From contig NC_065570.1 in assembly GCF_937616625.2 (NCBI RefSeq), positions 10,922,001 to 10,986,000 on the forward strand: a stretch of 64,000 bases of DNA, in the 5' to 3' direction. The stretch is from Mercurialis annua. Its lineage: Eukaryota > Streptophyta > Magnoliopsida > Malpighiales > Euphorbiaceae. This document shows, one piece after another, positions 49,672-60,899 of the stretch. A program made the translations under genes and the position numbers. The notes under the pieces were generated by a model, which had not been told where the DNA came from, ran no database searches, and saw only the letters and a list, made by a program, of their open reading frames with translations. Position 1 is the stretch's first letter, and each line of letters starts with the position of its first letter.

Positions 49672-50094
49672 GGGTAATTAATTTTGAAGATCAATAAATT
49701 TTTGAATTTTTTTCATTTCAGTTATTAAATTATTATTTTTTTCATTTTAATCACTGAACTTTTTTTCTTTTTCATTTTAGTATTTTCCGGCAAAAAATGC
49801 TTAGGTGGCAGCCAGAATTAATTTTTTTAACCTGAAAACTTGCCATATATGTATTATTTGATTTAAAAAATCATTTTCAAAGTGAAATTATGTATGTGAT
49901 AAATTTTCAAAGTAAAACTTATAAAATCCGGTTGTTACATGTCAATTTCCGGCTGCCACTTAAACATTTTTGGCCTGAAATATCAAAATGAAAAAAAATG
50001 AAAGTTCAGTGATCAAAATGAAAAAAAAATATTTTAGTGACTGAATTAAAAAAAAAACTCAAAAGTTCAATGATGTTCAGAATCAATTACTCCA
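49672..50094. mobile_element. MITE in the 3' flank of the second ATL gene
   Basis: Bounded by direct repeats AAATTATG (49664-49671, 50095-50102). Terminal inverted repeats are GGGTAATTAATTTTGAAGAT and, inverted, GGAGTAATTGATTCTGAACA. The paralogous site at about 63030 ('aaattatgaaaactta') lacks it, which confirms an insertion. The interior is a long inverted repeat with 'cggcaaaaaatgcttaggtgg' and its complement. Confidence 0.85.
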
Positions 50095-50209
50095 AAATTA
50101 TGAAAACTTACAACTAAAGCTATCGTTAAACTAAATTCCATCATTAATTAATTGAGAAGCTAATATTATTATCTTATAATCATCTCAAAACCCTCATTTA
50201 ACGAAATTC

Positions 50210-50707
50210 CTATGGCGGAATCACACCGGAATCTGGCATCGCTACGACAACAACATTCTCCGGAGGCACAGTGTCCGCCCGACAAAGCGGGCAATTCGAG
50301 TGTGAATTTAGCCATATGTCAATACAAGTAACATGAAACAAGTGTAAACATTCAGGCAATAAACGAATTTGTTCACCTTCATTGAATTCACATAAACAAA
50401 CTGAGCAAATTTCTTCTTCATTGCAATATTGTTCCTTGCTGTATCTACTAGTACATGCCGGAATTGTCATCATCGTCATCGTCGACGTCGTTGAATTGTT
50501 ACTCCTTCTGGTTCTAGTACTATTTCTTTCTCGGCTGTTATTTCCAGGATTTTGGCTTTGGCTTGCATGGCAGCCAATGGCAATGCAATGGATGGTTCCG
50601 ACTATTATGGCTCCGCATAGAATTCCAAGAATGCCGATGAGGATCGGGTTTAATTTGAGCCCATGGTGTTGATCTTCTCCATTCGTGGATTGAAGAAAGT
50701 CGAACAT
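50210..50707 (-). CDS. ATL-type RING-H2 E3 ubiquitin ligase
   Basis: Intronless 165-residue protein. A short N-terminus is followed by one membrane segment (about 20-44, [20 protein letters not shown]), a Ser/Thr/Asn/Arg-rich linker, and a canonical RING-H2 finger: C101, C104, C120, H122, H125, C128, C139, C142, with Pro118 two residues before the third Cys and Trp132 for E2 contact (CSVCLCEF...[14 protein letters not shown]). The C-terminus is a short hydrophobic tail ending GVIPP. It is expected to be a membrane-anchored ubiquitin ligase; the substrate is unknown. It is the better-conserved member of the duplicate pair with 63057-63575. Confidence 0.93.
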   Translation of the reverse strand: MFDFLQSTNGEDQHHGLKLNPILIGILGILCGAIIVGTIHCIAIGCHASQSQNPGNNSRERNSTRTRRSNNSTTSTMTMMTIPACTSRYSKEQYCNEEEICSVCLCEFNEGEQIRLLPECLHLFHVTCIDIWLNSHSNCPLCRADTVPPENVVVVAMPDSGVIPP

Positions 50708-50983
50708 ATTTTGAAGAGTTTTGTGTCTGTTTTTTTTTTTTTGAGAATAGTTTTGTGTCTGTTAGTTGGTTTTATTTATGTCTTTTCCTAGTTTTATGTG
50801 TGTAAATGCATAATACTACAAAATAAAGGCTACTTTTTTTTTGTTAATTTTATTATTATTTGTAGATGACCGTATTAGGTTAGTCTATTTGATAGAATAA
50901 CGTAATATACTAATAGTCTCTATCATTTAATTTTAATAATAAGTTTGTAATTACCCTTTAATGATTTAACCTATCCTAAAGTC

Positions 50984-51403
50984 GGGTTATTAGCCAAAAT
51001 GGTACCCAACCTTTGCACCTTGTATCAAAATGATAGTATCAAAATGGTACCCAACCTTCTAACGTTTGTATCGAAATGGTTTTTTAAACAATTAAAAAAA
51101 AAAAAACAATTTCCGGCCACTTTTGATGACATGGCAACCGAAAAACTAATTTCTTATATTTTTGCCACATCCCATGATAAATAAGATTTTATATAATTTA
51201 AAAAATTAAAACGAACTTTTATTTTACATCAATAAAAAAATTATTTTTCTGTTTGCCATGTCATCAAAAGTGGCTGAAAAATGTTAAAAAAACCATTTTA
51301 AAACAAATGTTAAAAGGTTGGGTACCATTTTGATACAAATTCAAAGTTGGGTACCATTTTGATACAAGGTGCGAAGGTTGGGTACCATTTTGGCTAATGA
51401 CCC
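50984..51403. mobile_element. Mutator-like MITE, 9-bp TSD
   Basis: A 420-bp foldback with perfect duplication CCTAAAGTC (50975-50983, 51404-51412) and ends GGGTTATTAGCC / GGGTCATTAGCC. The arms repeat AAAATGGTACCCAACCTT several times. It lies about 280 bp upstream of the second ATL start codon. Confidence 0.87.
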
Positions 51404-51436
51404 CCTAAAGTCTTTATAATTTTTATTTTTTCTTTA

Positions 51437-51650
51437 CTTCGTCCCAAGACCTTTTTATTTCTTTACTTGGTCTCCGTACTTTCAAAAATAATTTTATAAA
51501 TTTTTTTTATTTTTTTATTTAGTCCCTGTATTTTTAAAAACTGCTTTATTTGATCTCTCACACTTCCACACTTTTGTTAGAATTTTTTTTTATAAATTTG
51601 TTTTTGAAAGTGCAGGGACCAAGTAAAGAAAAAAATGCCTAGGACATGGT
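51437..51650. mobile_element. Small foldback element
   Basis: Arms share 'tttctttacttggtc(t/c)c(c/t)g(t/c)actttcaaaaa' in inverted orientation (about 51462-51497 and 51595-51635). Outer ends are approximate and no target duplication is assigned. Confidence 0.5.
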
Positions 51651-51996
51651 TGATTCATACAAAGTTCGATTTCACGCTCATTTGTTCAATTTTGAAATCG
51701 ATCTTGAAGCAAAGCTCTCAGACATGGTTGATTAAGCAACATGCCGCATGTTATAGTTGAGCTGGAGAAGCCGACTGAGCGTAGTTAAAGTAGTAGCATT
51801 TGTTACTCTGTCAAATCAGGTCGCAATAGTTCATATGAGTTCTGATCGAAAGAAATTGGTTTCCTGGTTACATATTAATCAGCGATACACTTCAGACAAC
51901 TTTGTTAAATGTAGGTTTATCAGTTATCAGTTTGCCAATTATCAAGCCTTTAGAGACAAAAAATTCCTCCGAGAATTCAATTTTTCATTTTACTTT

Positions 51997-52304
51997 GACC
52001 AAATGTTCAAAAAAGGCCAAACTTTAAAATCTTTTTCACAAAAGTTTAAATCTTTCAATTTTATCTAATTTGTCTGGAAACACAGGCTTTTGTTTCAATA
52101 ATGTCCAACTACGTGATTTTGCTGATGTTGCACATACGTGGTGCTGGTGTGGCATACCACACATCAGCGCCACATAAGTGAAATCGCGTAATTGGATATA
52201 ATTGAAGTAAAATCTTGCGTTTCAGGACAAATTCGATAAAATTGAAAGGTTTGTATTTTTATAAGACATTCATGAAAGATTTGACATTTTTTAGTCATTT
52301 GGCC
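51997..52304. mobile_element. Mutator-like MITE, 9-bp TSD
   Basis: A 308-bp foldback with perfect duplication TTTTACTTT (51988-51996, 52305-52313). The arms pair GACCAAATGTTCAAAAAAGG with GGCCAAATGACTAAAAAATG and share 'ctttcaattttatc(t/g)aatttgtc'. Confidence 0.8.
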
Positions 52305-52383
52305 TTTTACTTTTATCAAAAGAGAGAATAGCTTCAAATCCATTTCTATACTCACCAGGTCTCATTGATTTCAGATCAGAATG

Positions 52384-52830
52384 CACTACTAAGAAGCAGC
52401 GATTTAGCGACGGATTTTACCGACGGACGTAAAATCCATCGCTAAATTACTTTTCCCGACGGATTTAGCGACAGAATTTTAATCCGTCGCTAAATCCTCT
52501 AATTTAAATGGCGGGAAGTTCCCCGCCATTTTTTGCGACCATATTAGCGACGGACGGAATAATCCGTCGCTACATATAGCGACGAATTGTTCCGTCCGTC
52601 GCTTAATATAGCGACGGATTGTTCCGTCCGTCGCTAAGCCTATGGTTAAGTGAAACACACTGTTTCACTTAACCACGGTTGGCGACGGATGGAACAATCT
52701 GTCGCTAAATGTAGCGACAGATTGTTCCATCCGTCGCCAAAATGGCCCGTCAACGAAACGCACCGTTTCGTTGACGTGTTAGCGACGGATTGGAAGTTTT
52801 TAGCGACTGATACAAATCCGTTGCTAAAAA
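52384..52830. repeat. 5' sub-terminal repeat region of the CACTA element
   Basis: More than a dozen copies of (T)AGCGACGGA(T/C) in both orientations, often paired as palindromes such as GCGACGGA...TCCGTCGC, interrupted by inverted 'gtgaaaca..tgtttcac' pairs. Such arrays are transposase-binding sites in En/Spm elements. Confidence 0.9.
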
Positions 52831-54534
52831 CAACCTAAAAAACGAAACCGATTCAGTTCCCATTTTATTTATTTCAGTTCTTTTCCTCCAAAAACATTTT
52901 TTTCATCTTCCCCGCCGATCTGCTCCCTTTTCCAGCGCCTCCCGCCTTTCCCCGCCGTTCCCATGCCGTTTCCAGTTCCTACCGCCGTTCCCTCCATTCC
53001 CCCGCCGTTTTCGCCGGTTATCTCCCTTTTCCAGCGCCTGCCGCCGATCTGCTCCCTTTTCCAGCGCCTATCGCCGTTCTCCGGTCTCCCTTTCCGCCGT
53101 TCTCCGGTCTCTCTTTCCACCGTTCACCGTTCTGCTGCCGTTTCCAGTCCCCCACCGTTCACCGTCTCCTGCTGTTTCCTCCTCCGGTAAGTGTTATTTA
53201 TTTTGTTTTTATTTACTTGATTAAATAGTTTATTTTAATTAATTTATTAAACTTAGATTAGAAATCAAATGATGTTGCTAGATTAGTTTATGTTAGTATG
53301 TTAGTTTATTTTATTTTAGATTAAATTAGAAATTGTTAAATTAATTTATGTTAGTATTAAAATTGATTTTAATTAGTATTAAATCAAATTAAATATTATT
53401 ATTAACAATTAGGTTAGTTATAATAAATAGATTGAAATTATTAAAATAAGGTTATAATTTATTAAATTCGATAAATTTATTAAAATTACGTTAGTATTAT
53501 TATAAAAAAAACTAATTTTTTAATTAACAATAACTTTTGTTTTATATATAATAAATTAATAAAATTTATTATCTAAAATTTATTAGTAACATTTCATAAT
53601 TAAGTTAGTTATTTGGATTGTTATATAATTATAAGTTTGTTTAGGTGAATTATACTTTTTAGTTGATTTAATTTTAAATTTGTTATATTATTTTCTAGTG
53701 TTTTAGTTAGTTTATTTAGATAATTAATATATGATTATAGAATGAAATTGAGTTATTTAGCATAAATTTATTGGGTTGAGCGTGAATTGGTATGTTGAAT
53801 TGATTTAAAAATGCATTGTTTGCTTGCAGACTTTCCCTGAAAAATAGGTGATTTTCATTTTTAGGGGAAATACTGCCGGATTTTTGTAAAAAACATTTTA
53901 ATAGTTATAGTATATCTTCAAATAGTTAATTTGTATTGTTATAAAACACTGATTGAAACTATTATTATAGGTTTCTGCGCTTTTGTTGTTGGTGTGGTCC
54001 GTCTGTTTCCCTTTCCCCTATCTGTTGCGGTTCTGCTCTACAACAAGTAAGTACCATTGTTTATTCTTTTTTATTTTATTTAATTGTAGTAGACTAAATA
54101 AACTTAAAATAAATTAAAAAAGATTTTATTCACACCGAATAAAATCTCACCTAGCCGTAGAAAACCCGTCCCGTGTCCTCAAGAGATTGAACGACACGGG
54201 ATTGTACGTGTGTACAGTTCGTAAAACTGGTGTTTACGTAATTTGATCACGGAAAAAAATATATGTGTAGATGCGGTAGAAAAATATTTGGTAGTTTTCC
54301 GTCGTATGTTCTCCGGTGGCTATCTAGTATATGTTGCGTAACGCTATTTCCTAACGGAATATGTATTTTGCGTTATTCAGCAAATATTTTTCTCCGTATT
54401 TATGCATATATCGTGATCGTATTAAGTAGACCCAGTTTTGCGAATGGGATAGGGCCCTACCTTTTTAAGCGGTCAATTACATCGACTTTGCTGTCACCGA
54501 GTATTAAACCCACCTAAATGTACGTGCTACAGAA
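52831..54534. other. 5' non-coding part of the CACTA element
   Basis: Starts with a C/T-rich stretch of repeated 'ctcccttttccagcgcct' and 'ccgttctccggtctc' phrases (52915-53180), probably the promoter and leader, ending at a GT donor-like site (ccggtaagtg). AT-rich DNA follows up to the transposase start, including 'gactttccctgaaaaatagg', a phrase repeated at 59480. The small frames here are not called. Confidence 0.5.
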
Positions 54535-57500
54535 ATGAATTCAGATCACAGTTGGATGTATAGTGGGAGACTGGTCAGAGGATTGTTGACTGAAAGGTAC
54601 ATTAGTAACGTTAGAGAGTTTTTGAACTTTGCTGTGCAACACCCCGAGTGTATGAGTGGGGCTCAGATTAAATGCCCTTGCCCTAAATCCAAATGCCGGA
54701 ACACTGCTTTTCGAACTGTTGACGAAGTAGAGTTTCATCTCTACACAGACGGGGTTGTGAGTAATTACCACGTCTGGACTCACCATGGTGAGGAACATAG
54801 GAGGGTCGAGGTGCCTATTAATGTTCTGCAAGCGGACAATATGTGGGAGCATAGAAATGAAGACGAGGGTTGCAGTTCATTCCAGAGAATGGTTACTGAT
54901 GCTGGTGGTCCCGAAGTATGGACAGAAGAGCCTCCGAATGCAGAAACTCAGAAGTTTTATGATATGATGCGTGCGGCCGAAGAAACCATATGGCCTGGGA
55001 ATGACAGGCACTCCGCTTTGTCTGCAGCTGTAAAATTTTTAGAATTCAAGTGCCGATTTCAAGCGTCTGACGGTCTGATGAATGAAATGAGCGAGTTTGT
55101 ACATCAACTGTTACCTAAAGACAACAAGTTAGCGAAAAATTCGTACAACATTAAAAAGCTAGTCAGAGGGCTTAGGCTTCCAGTTGAGGTGATTGACTGC
55201 TGTAAAAATATGTGTATGATATACTGGGATGACGATGCGGGTTTGACTGTGTGTAAAGTATGCGGGCATGACAGGTGGAAACCGGCTACTGCGGGTAATT
55301 CAAAAAGAAGAAAGACGAATGTGCCTTATAAAAATGCATTACTTTCCTATAACTCCGAAGCTGCAGAGGTTGTACGCTTCTAGGGCAACAGCTAAACATA
55401 TGAGGTGGCACGCCGAGCACGAGATGGAGAATGGTGTGATGAATCATCCGTCTGACTCGCCAGCTTGGAAACACTTTTCGGAGTTACACCAAGATTTTGC
55501 AGCCGAAGTTAGAAATATCAGACTGGGGTTGTGTACGGATGGGTTTCAACCATTTAGTGCATTTGGGCAACAATACTCGTCATGGCCGGTAATTGTGACT
55601 CCGTATAACTTGCCTCCTGGCATGGCCATGAAAGACGAGTTCATGTTTCTAACGGTTCTTGTTCCCGGACCCAATAGTCCAAAAGGCAGTTTGGATATTT
55701 TCATGCAGCCGCTAATAGCAGAACTGAACCATTTGTGGGAATTTGGGACGCGGACATACGACATTCATAGGCGGCAAAATTTTCAATTGAAAGCCGCACT
55801 TATGTGGACAATCAATGATTTTCAGGCTTATTCAATGCTGTCTGGATGGAGCACATCGGGTAAACGGGCATGTCCTCACTGTATGGAAGAAACTGATGCA
55901 ATTACTCTTCCGAAGAGTGGTAAACAATCGTGGTTTGATTGCCACAGAAAGTTCTTACCACCTGAACATTCGTACCGTAATAACACTCCAGATTTTAAAA
56001 GGGGCTACAAAGAAAAAAAAATCATTCAGGGGATACAGAAGTGGAGAGGAAATTGAACAAGAGATTGATAGCCTTGGTTTTAAAAAGGCATACGAGGTTG
56101 GAGCTCAGGATATGAATGCTCAGAAATCAAAGCATCATGGGTGGCATAAGAAAAGCATATTTGCATATTTTGGGATTTGCCGTATTGGAAAACGAATATG
56201 ATTCGTCATAATCTGGATGTCATGCATACTGAGAAAAATGTATTGGCCAACATTTTCAATACAGTGCTTAATGTTCCCGGGAAGACCAAAGACCATGCTA
56301 AGTCTAGAGAAGAGTTGAATGGTATTTGTAATCGTCCTGACTTGGCATTTAATCCATCAACCGGGCAATATCCAAAGGCAATATATGCTTTAGACAAAAA
56401 CGCAAAACAAGCTCTACTGGAATGGGTTAAAGAGTTGAAGTTCCCGGATGGGCATGTGTCGAACTTGGGTAGGTGGGTCGATTTGAAAAAGCTGAAAATG
56501 ATCAATATGAAAAGCCACGACTGTCATGTTTTCATGCAGCGTCTCTTGCCAATTGCTTTTCGATAATTTCTTCATCCGTCCGTGTGGGAACCTATTACAG
56601 AGTTGAGCATCTTCTTTAAAGACCTGACTTGCACAACGCTTAAAGAGGACGACCTAATTGAGATGGAGAAAGACATTGCGAAAATATTGTGCAAGTTGGA
56701 ACGTATCTTTCCGCCCAGCTTTTTTGATTCAATGGAACATCTTCCTATACACCTACCCTACGAAGCGAAGCTGGCAGGCCCTGTGCAATATCGGTGGATG
56801 TATCCCTTTGAAAGGTTAAGTATTCTTTAATTTTAAAATTCATTGAAAACTATTAAAAAAATTTGTTAACACCGTAATAATTTGATTGCACAGATATCTG
56901 AGAAAATTGAAACGGAAAGTGACCAACAAAGCTAAAGTGGAAGGTAGCATTTCCACCGGATATTTGTACGAAGAAATAGCCAAATTTGCGTCATTTTACT
57001 TTAATGACGGTGATCCGACGCTGCCTGACCGGCTGCAACGAAACGAGACACGTGATGATGTCGTGGATGATGATGTAGACCGACTATCAATCTTCAAACC
57101 GAATGGCCGACCTATAGGTACTTCTAAAAAATGAAGTTTGGAGGAGGACGAATCCACCGCCGCCCATAGCTACATTCTCTTGAACTGTCCTAAAATCGAG
57201 CATTACAAGGAGTAAGTCGTACTCTTCTTTTAAATTTATTTGTCAAATACATGACTTTACTGTAATAACAAGTATTGGGTTCTTTTTAAAGTTTGTATGT
57301 TGACGAGTTGTACGAAATCATTCCCGAAATCACCCAAGTTCAAGTAGAAGTGAAGCTCGAGACTGAATTTGCCTCGTGGTTTGAACGATATGTAAGTATC
57401 CAAAATGATTTTTCAGATTATCTTGTACTTCTTATGTAAAAGGTCTGACAAGTATACATTTATGTGGTACATGCGCAAACTAACTATATAAGTAATCCGT

Positions 57501-58165
57501 ATATTTTGAGTCTGGCTAAGGGACCGCTTAGGCAAGCGAACCATTTTCAAGGATATTTTGTAAACGGGTTTAAATTTCAAACGAAGGCTTATGGGGAGAA
57601 TCAATTAACCATGAATAGTGGAGTTTGCGTCAAAGGATCACTCTACGCTCCAACGGAAAGTGATTTTTACGGAATATTAACAGATGTTCTTGAGTTGGAG
57701 TACCCGGCTCTGCCAATTAAGAGGACTGTCTTGTTCAAGTGTAATTGGTTCGATCCGACTGATAGAGGTATGTCAGTGCATCCTCGATATAATACTGTGG
57801 ATGTCAATCATAAACGGAAGTATGGAAAATACGAACCATTTATTTTGGCCGGGCAGTCCGGTCAAGTACATTACTGCACATATCCAAGTAAAAAGAAAGA
57901 CAAGGTCAACTGGTGGACAGTATGTAAGATGAGGGCCAGATCAGAGATAGACATGCCCGATTCCATTACTCCAGCGTTTCAAGAGGACATTATAGAACAA
58001 CCTCCAAATGTTATAACAGATGAGGGTTCAAGAATTTTGGTTGATCCGATCGGGGAAGTTGAAACAAATGTGTTTTTCGCTCCTACAGAGGTGGAGGACG
58101 AAGAAGAAGTGCCGTCAATATCAGACGAAGAAGATATACTTGAAGACGATGACGATGACGATTAG
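54535..58165 (+). pseudogene. TNP2-type CACTA transposase, broken
   Basis: Catalytic transposase of the CACTA superfamily. From the ATG at 54535: a transposase-associated domain (residues about 6-85; CPCPKSKCRN...HLYTDGVVSNYHVWTHHGE), then the tnp2 domain (PITPKLQRLYASRATAKHMR, HPSDSPAWKHF, RNIRLGLCTDGFQPF, YNLPPGMAMKDEFMFLTVLV, TINDFQAYSMLSGW, DLPYW...IRHNLDVMH), a DUF4218-like part (IFPPSFFDSMEHLPIHLPYE...RWMYPFER; intron 56815-56893) and a DUF4216-like part at 57464-58165 ending in an acidic tail. Lesions: frame changes at a 5-A run (55330-55334), a 9-A run (56013-56021) and an 8-bp duplication (56155-56170), plus in-frame TAA (56564) and TGA (57132). The A-run shifts could be sequencing errors; the others look real. 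Confidence 0.9.
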
Positions 58166-58284
58166 TAGGTAAATTTTGTATTAGGTAGTTATATCTCAGA
58201 TGTTCATTCAAAAACTGATTTTGTTTTATGATTTATATGTATATGTATATCTGTTACGTGTTTAATATTGGTTTATTTGCAGAT

Positions 58285-60021
58285 ATGCGAGGGAGGAGTG
58301 CTAGTGGGACAGGCCGGACTCGGCCCCCCACACTAGATGTTATTGAGGAGGAGGACGACCAGGCAGCTCCTCCAGAGGTGGCTGAGGCGCAGGAGGGTGT
58401 AGAGCCAGCTTCAGCACCTCGTAGACCTCGAGCTCGGCGCCAGCCTGTTGAGGGGGAAGTCATGGATGCCACTGGCAGAGTCCGAGTCATCCCCAACGCA
58501 CAGAGGTAAATAAAAAATTTGTATTTCTTAATAATAAATGTGTTATATATAATATTTTTCTAAGTCATGTTGATTTTTGACTTACAGGACAAGTTGCTCG
58601 ATACCAGCACGGTATCTAGAGAGTTGCGGGAAATCTTCCAGAGTCGGTGGTGGGCAGTAGGCACCGCTTGGAGGTTTTTGCCTGAGGACGCTGTTTCTTT
58701 TTACTTCGAGGAGTTTAAGGTAATTTAATTAAAATTTTATATTTTTTATCTATATTTATTATTTTAATTAATTTGTTAAAATTAACACTTTTGCAGAAAC
58801 AATTCTTCTAGGAGGACGAATTCGAGGAACGAGTCATCCGAAGTACTTTCGAGAAGCATGTTGCGAACCGGTATTCTAACAGGTTGTCCACCTACAAGAC
58901 TTCTCGTGAAAGAGACGTGTCTATAACAGATGACGTGTGGCAGGCCTGGGAGAGAGTTTGGGACTCTGATGAGGCAAAGAAGAAATCGGCCCAGGCGCGG
59001 GCTAATCGGATGAGCGAGCCGGCCGGAGCTGGCACTGGAACGGTTTGACATACCGGAGGATCGATGTCTACTTTGAAGCATAAGGCTATTTTGGTATTTA
59101 TCTTTTATTTTAATTATTATAGTATTTTATGTTATATTTTTTTGTTAAATGAACTTATAAATTAATAAATTTGTCTGGCAGGCTAGGGAGCTGGGGCGCG
59201 AGCCGACACATGCTGAGGTGCATAAGCGGATGCACACTCTGAAGGCTGACCCGACCCGATTTGTGGACGAGCGCGCGAGGATTGCGGCTGTAAGTATTTC
59301 TTTAAATTTTATTGTTTGAATAGTATTCAAATAGTTTAAGTAGTTAAATAGTTTGAATATAATAGCTCAATTGTTTGAAACACGTAATCTATTTTATTTG
59401 AATTAGGTATCTTTGTTGTTCTTTTGAATTAAGTGGTTTGGTTGTTGATATATGCTATTTTGTACAATTTGTAGTTTGCAGGATTTCCCTGAAAAATGGG
59501 TGATGTCATTTTATAAACGAAATGCTGCCGGATTTTTATTAACGTTTAAGTTTTATTTGTACAAGCATCAGAATTCATATGAAACTAACTGTTTTACGTT
59601 GTTTTTGTAGGAGCGTTTTGAGCAGTAGATGTTGGCCGCCACACAGACAGCCGAGGGGAGTACAACATCTACCCCAGTGGATCTGGACGAAGTTTATCTT
59701 GTTGTTGAGGGGGTGAGGATGCGGCGTATTTACGGATTAGGCTCAGTTGGTTCTGAGTACGTCGCCTCGCAGCGGGGTACTTCTAGTAGACGAGACGGCA
59801 ACTCCTCTCAGACTGTGTCGCCAGCCGCCGATGCGAGGTTCCGTACTGATCTCATCGCTCAGTTCGCGGATACGATCCGTGATCAGGTCTAGATTGCGGT
59901 TGCAGCGGCGATGCAGCAGATGCAGTAGCGGACCCAGGGAGATGTGCTACCCACTCCTCCACCACCGCCTCCACCGGCTACTGATGACGGTGTCCCAGAT
60001 GACGACATCACAGATTTGTAG
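58285..60021 (+). pseudogene. Second CACTA gene (TNPA / Transposase_24-like), with stops
   Basis: Accessory DNA-binding gene of the element, inferred from position and from its match in style to the plant Ptta/En/Spm transposase family (PF03004). The first exon (58285-58505) encodes an Arg/Pro/Glu-rich N-terminus. Later exons (58588-58719, about 58797-59090, 59182-59289, 59611-60021) encode a Trp-rich core (FQSRWWAVGTAWRFLPED), ITDDVWQAWERVWDSDEAKK, HTGGS, a segment ELGREPTHAEVHKRMHTLKA, and a Gln/Pro-rich tail with final TAG at 60019. In-frame stops lie at 58809, 59046, 59626, 59890 and 59926. The first splice does not preserve the preferred frame, so the exon 1-2 model is uncertain. Confidence 0.75.
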
Positions 60022-60077
60022 TACTGTAGTGTAGGGACGTTTTTGGTATACAATTTTCATGTATCGTACGTTTTATA

Positions 60078-60090
60078 TATATATATATAT

Positions 60091-60126
<36 letters not shown>
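60078..60126. repeat. (AT)n microsatellite
   Basis: About 49 bases of nearly pure TA dinucleotides just downstream of the second CACTA gene. Confidence 0.95.
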
Positions 60127-60129
<3 letters not shown>

Positions 60130-60249
60130 TGCTTTTGTATTTTCTGTGTTATTTGTCTTTTCTGCAATTTGTGTATTTAAACAGGGTTTGCATTTAATTA
60201 AAAAGCCGGAAAAATGCAAATTTCTGTCCGGAATTGGTCAGTTTCCCGA

Positions 60250-60588
60250 CGGAAATATTACGTTGAGCGACGGATTTAATCTGTCGCTAAACCCAATATT
60301 TTTGAATTAAGGACGCATTTGGCGACGGATATGTCCGTCGCCAAATGGCGACGGATGTGGATCCGTCGCCAAATGCGTCGCTGGACATCGCCAAACGCGT
60401 CGTCTCGCGACGCATTTGGCGACGGCCAGATGCCATTTAGCGACGGATTAAATGGCGACGGATAAATGTGTGCCGTCGCTGATTCATTTAGCGACGCCAC
60501 ATTTGCCGACGGACCCTGTCCGTCGGCAAATCCGTCGGGAAACCATTTCCCGACGGATTTCTGCTTTTTAGCGACGGATTTAGTAGTG
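60250..60588. repeat. 3' sub-terminal repeat region of the CACTA element
   Basis: Dense copies of GGCGACGGA / TCCGTCGCC and TTAGCGACGGATT in both orientations, with variants CCGACGGA and TCCGTCGGC. Functionally equivalent to 52384-52830. Confidence 0.9.
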
Positions 60589-60899
60589 ATGGTTGTTCTT
60601 TGTGTTTAGAATAAGAGTTAGGGATTCACCTCGTGCTTCATTGCAACTTGGTATGGAAAATTTTAGGGTTCTATTCTTCGATTGGCATGTTTGAGTTGCT
60701 TCTTCTAATATTTGCAGTTTTTACTTTTAGTGGTTGGCTTTTGCGACATCAAATTACAGACCTTTTTGGGGGGATAATTTGGTCTTATAATATTTGGGAG
60801 TTTTAGAAAGTAAAAAATAAACGACTTCTTATACATAAATTAGATTCTAATTTCTAAAATTTGATTTTCTTGTGCTAAAGTGGTCATTCATTATAAATA

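Larger units (their letters stand above)
49340..50960. repeat. Segmental duplication, copy 1 (with ATL gene)
   Basis: Matches 62725-63780 through the 3' flank ('caacctcaaaatgaaatct', 'aagcatctcaagtttcacat'), the ATL gene, and the 5' flank ('tactacaaaataaaggct', 'gtagatgaccg', 'cgtaatatactaat'). Same orientation, so it is a tandem duplication. Copy 1 also carries a MITE (49672-50094) absent from copy 2. Confidence 0.9.
52384..60588 (+). mobile_element. CACTA (En/Spm) DNA transposon, full length but decayed
   Basis: An 8205-bp element with ends CACTACTAAGAAGCAG and, inverted, CACTACTAAATCCGTC, and a perfect 3-bp target duplication ATG (52381-52383, 60589-60591). Both sub-terminal regions are crowded with TTAGCGACGGATT-type motifs. 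Inside, in order on the plus strand, are a TNP2-type transposase gene and a second, TNPA/Transposase_24-type gene, the usual two-gene CACTA layout. Both have stops or frameshifts, so the copy is probably not autonomous, but its ends could still be moved in trans. It lies between the two duplicated ATL genes. Confidence 0.96.

Noticed and set aside
54263..54517. An 84-codon frame before the transposase
   Set aside because: No recognised domain; lies in the CACTA leader between two spliced regions and has no homology that I know.
58254..58496. Minus-strand Ser/Ala-rich frame
   Set aside because: Antisense of the GC-rich first exon of the second CACTA gene.
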